NCBI GenBank assembly: GCA_011391115.1
Contig: JAABRC010000110.1
Coordinates: 1-6,588, forward strand
Direction of reading: 5' to 3'
DNA length: 6,588 bases
Source of the DNA: Candidatus Egaibacter danicus
Lineage (GTDB): Bacteria > Pseudomonadota > Gammaproteobacteria > Burkholderiales > Burkholderiaceae
The notes under the pieces were generated by a model that did not search any database, was not told where the DNA came from, and was given only the letters and a program-made list of their open reading frames with translations. This document shows, one piece after another, positions 5,937 to 6,588 of this stretch (positions are counted from its first letter, which is position 1; each line of letters starts with the position of its first letter). A program made the position numbers and the translations under genes.

Positions 5937-6588
5937 TCAGGCGGTCATCATGCTCAAGGCAGCGCGGCGCTCGCAGGCCAGTGCTACCATGGCGTCAATC
6001 ACGTCCTGGCAGGTGTCCAGACGGCCAATCAGCGCGGCCACCTGGCCGGCAGACATCACGCCCTCGGCCGGTTTTCCGTCCACCATGGCACGCTGCAAGA
6101 GCATCGGTGCGTTGGCAGCCATCACTGTCTGTGCAACGCTGGACGCATCGTCGCGAAAAGCCTGCCACAACACACTGAATGCGTGTTGCAGGGTCATGCC
6201 GGTTTGGGCCTTCCATTGCAAGGCCAGGCTCAGTGCGATGCGCAAGCGCTTGAAGGCCGAGGCTTTTTCCAGCATTGCCAGGTATTCGTTCGGGATCATG
6301 CGCTGCGGCATGCCGTCCACCAGGTGTGAAATCTGGATTTTTTCAGCATCTTTGCTTGCCAGGTAACGCTGCAAGGTCACCTCGGGCACACCCGAATCAC
6401 GGGTCATCATGAAACGCGTGCCCATCGCCACCCCTTGCGCACCGTAGGCCAGTGCCGCCAGTAGTCCGCGGCCATCGTAAAAGCCGCCCGCAGCCACCAC
6501 GGGCACCTTGACCGCATCGACCACCTGGGGCAGCAACACCGTGGTCGGCACCGAACCGGTGTGGCCGCCGCCCTCGCCGCCCTGGATC
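5937..6588 (-). CDS. ipdC: FMN-dependent nitronate monooxygenase-family protein, IpdC/ScdK-like (C-terminal 216 residues)
   Basis: The reading frame is open from the right edge to a TGA at 5939-5937 and gives 216 residues, roughly the last 60% of a protein expected to be near 355. It begins IQGGEGGGHTGSVPTT, continues VPVVAAGGFYDGRGL (fragment residues 28-42) and GVAMGTRF (52-59). These are the His-containing loop and FMN phosphate-binding segments of the 2-nitropropane dioxygenase/nitronate monooxygenase TIM barrel. A GTG at 6551-6549 falls in the middle of this conserved region and is not a real start. Next to an EchA20-like crotonase and a FadA6-like thiolase, the best reading is IpdC/ScdK, a flavoenzyme that oxidises the HIP-derived CoA ester before ring D is opened, rather than a nitroalkane-detoxifying enzyme. 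The family call is firm; the specific role is inferred from resemblance and context. Confidence 0.87.
   Translation of the reverse strand, partial: IQGGEGGGHTGSVPTTVLLPQVVDAVKVPVVAAGGFYDGRGLLAALAYGAQGVAMGTRFMMTRDSGVPEVTLQRYLASKDAEKIQISHLVDGMPQRMIPNEYLAMLEKASAFKRLRIALSLALQWKAQTGMTLQHAFSVLWQAFRDDASSVAQTVMAANAPMLLQRAMVDGKPAEGVMSAGQVAALIGRLDTCQDVIDAMVALACERRAALSMMTA

Noticed and set aside
6549..6551. GTG start for a shorter IpdC-like protein.
   Set aside because: Upstream codons to the window edge continue the conserved QGGEGGGHTG segment in frame, so the gene is truncated by the window and does not start here.
1..6588. Mobile elements, CRISPR arrays, tRNA or rRNA genes.
   Set aside because: No transposase, repeat-spacer pattern, terminal inverted repeats or RNA-gene signature was seen; coding sequence fills nearly the whole window.

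Overview
The window is a single block of tightly packed genes, all read on the minus strand. Its overall base composition is GC-rich. Protein style, codon use and Shine-Dalgarno sites suggest a betaproteobacterium, probably Burkholderiales/Comamonadaceae (Comamonas, Polaromonas or Rhodoferax-like). The taxon is inferred from general character, not from a marker gene.

In transcription order (right to left) the genes are: the C-terminal part of an FMN-dependent nitronate monooxygenase-family protein resembling IpdC (5937-6588, cut by the right edge); a crotonase resembling EchA20/ScdY (5157-5912); an acyl-CoA dehydrogenase with a catalytic glutamate (3979-5139); a second acyl-CoA dehydrogenase-like subunit without one (2871-3965); a thiolase resembling FadA6/ScdF (1703-2866); a Tat-exported amidase-signature hydrolase (100-1674); and the first 12 codons plus two bases of a probable short-chain dehydrogenase (1-38, cut by the left edge). 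Intergenic gaps are 24, 17, 13, 4, 28 and 61 bases. Each fully visible start has a plausible ribosome-binding site and no convincing terminator or promoter is visible, so this looks like the middle of one polycistronic operon whose promoter lies beyond the right edge.

Together the genes fit aerobic breakdown of the last two steroid rings (C and D), the HIP (3aα-H-4α(3'-propanoate)-7aβ-methylhexahydro-1,5-indanedione) pathway known from Mycobacterium tuberculosis (kstR2 regulon) and Comamonas testosteroni (scd genes). An IpdC-like flavoenzyme and an acyl-CoA dehydrogenase pair would adjust the oxidation state of the HIP-derived CoA ester. The EchA20-like crotonase would open ring D hydrolytically. 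IpdAB, not in the window, would open ring C. The FadA6-like thiolase would then remove acetyl-CoA from the linear product. These assignments rest on remembered family resemblance and visible motifs, not on a database search.

The least expected member is the amidase, which carries an N-terminal twin-arginine signal and so probably acts outside the cytoplasm while its neighbours are cytoplasmic. A role in releasing steroid from an amide conjugate, such as a glycine- or taurine-conjugated bile salt, is attractive but is only a hypothesis.
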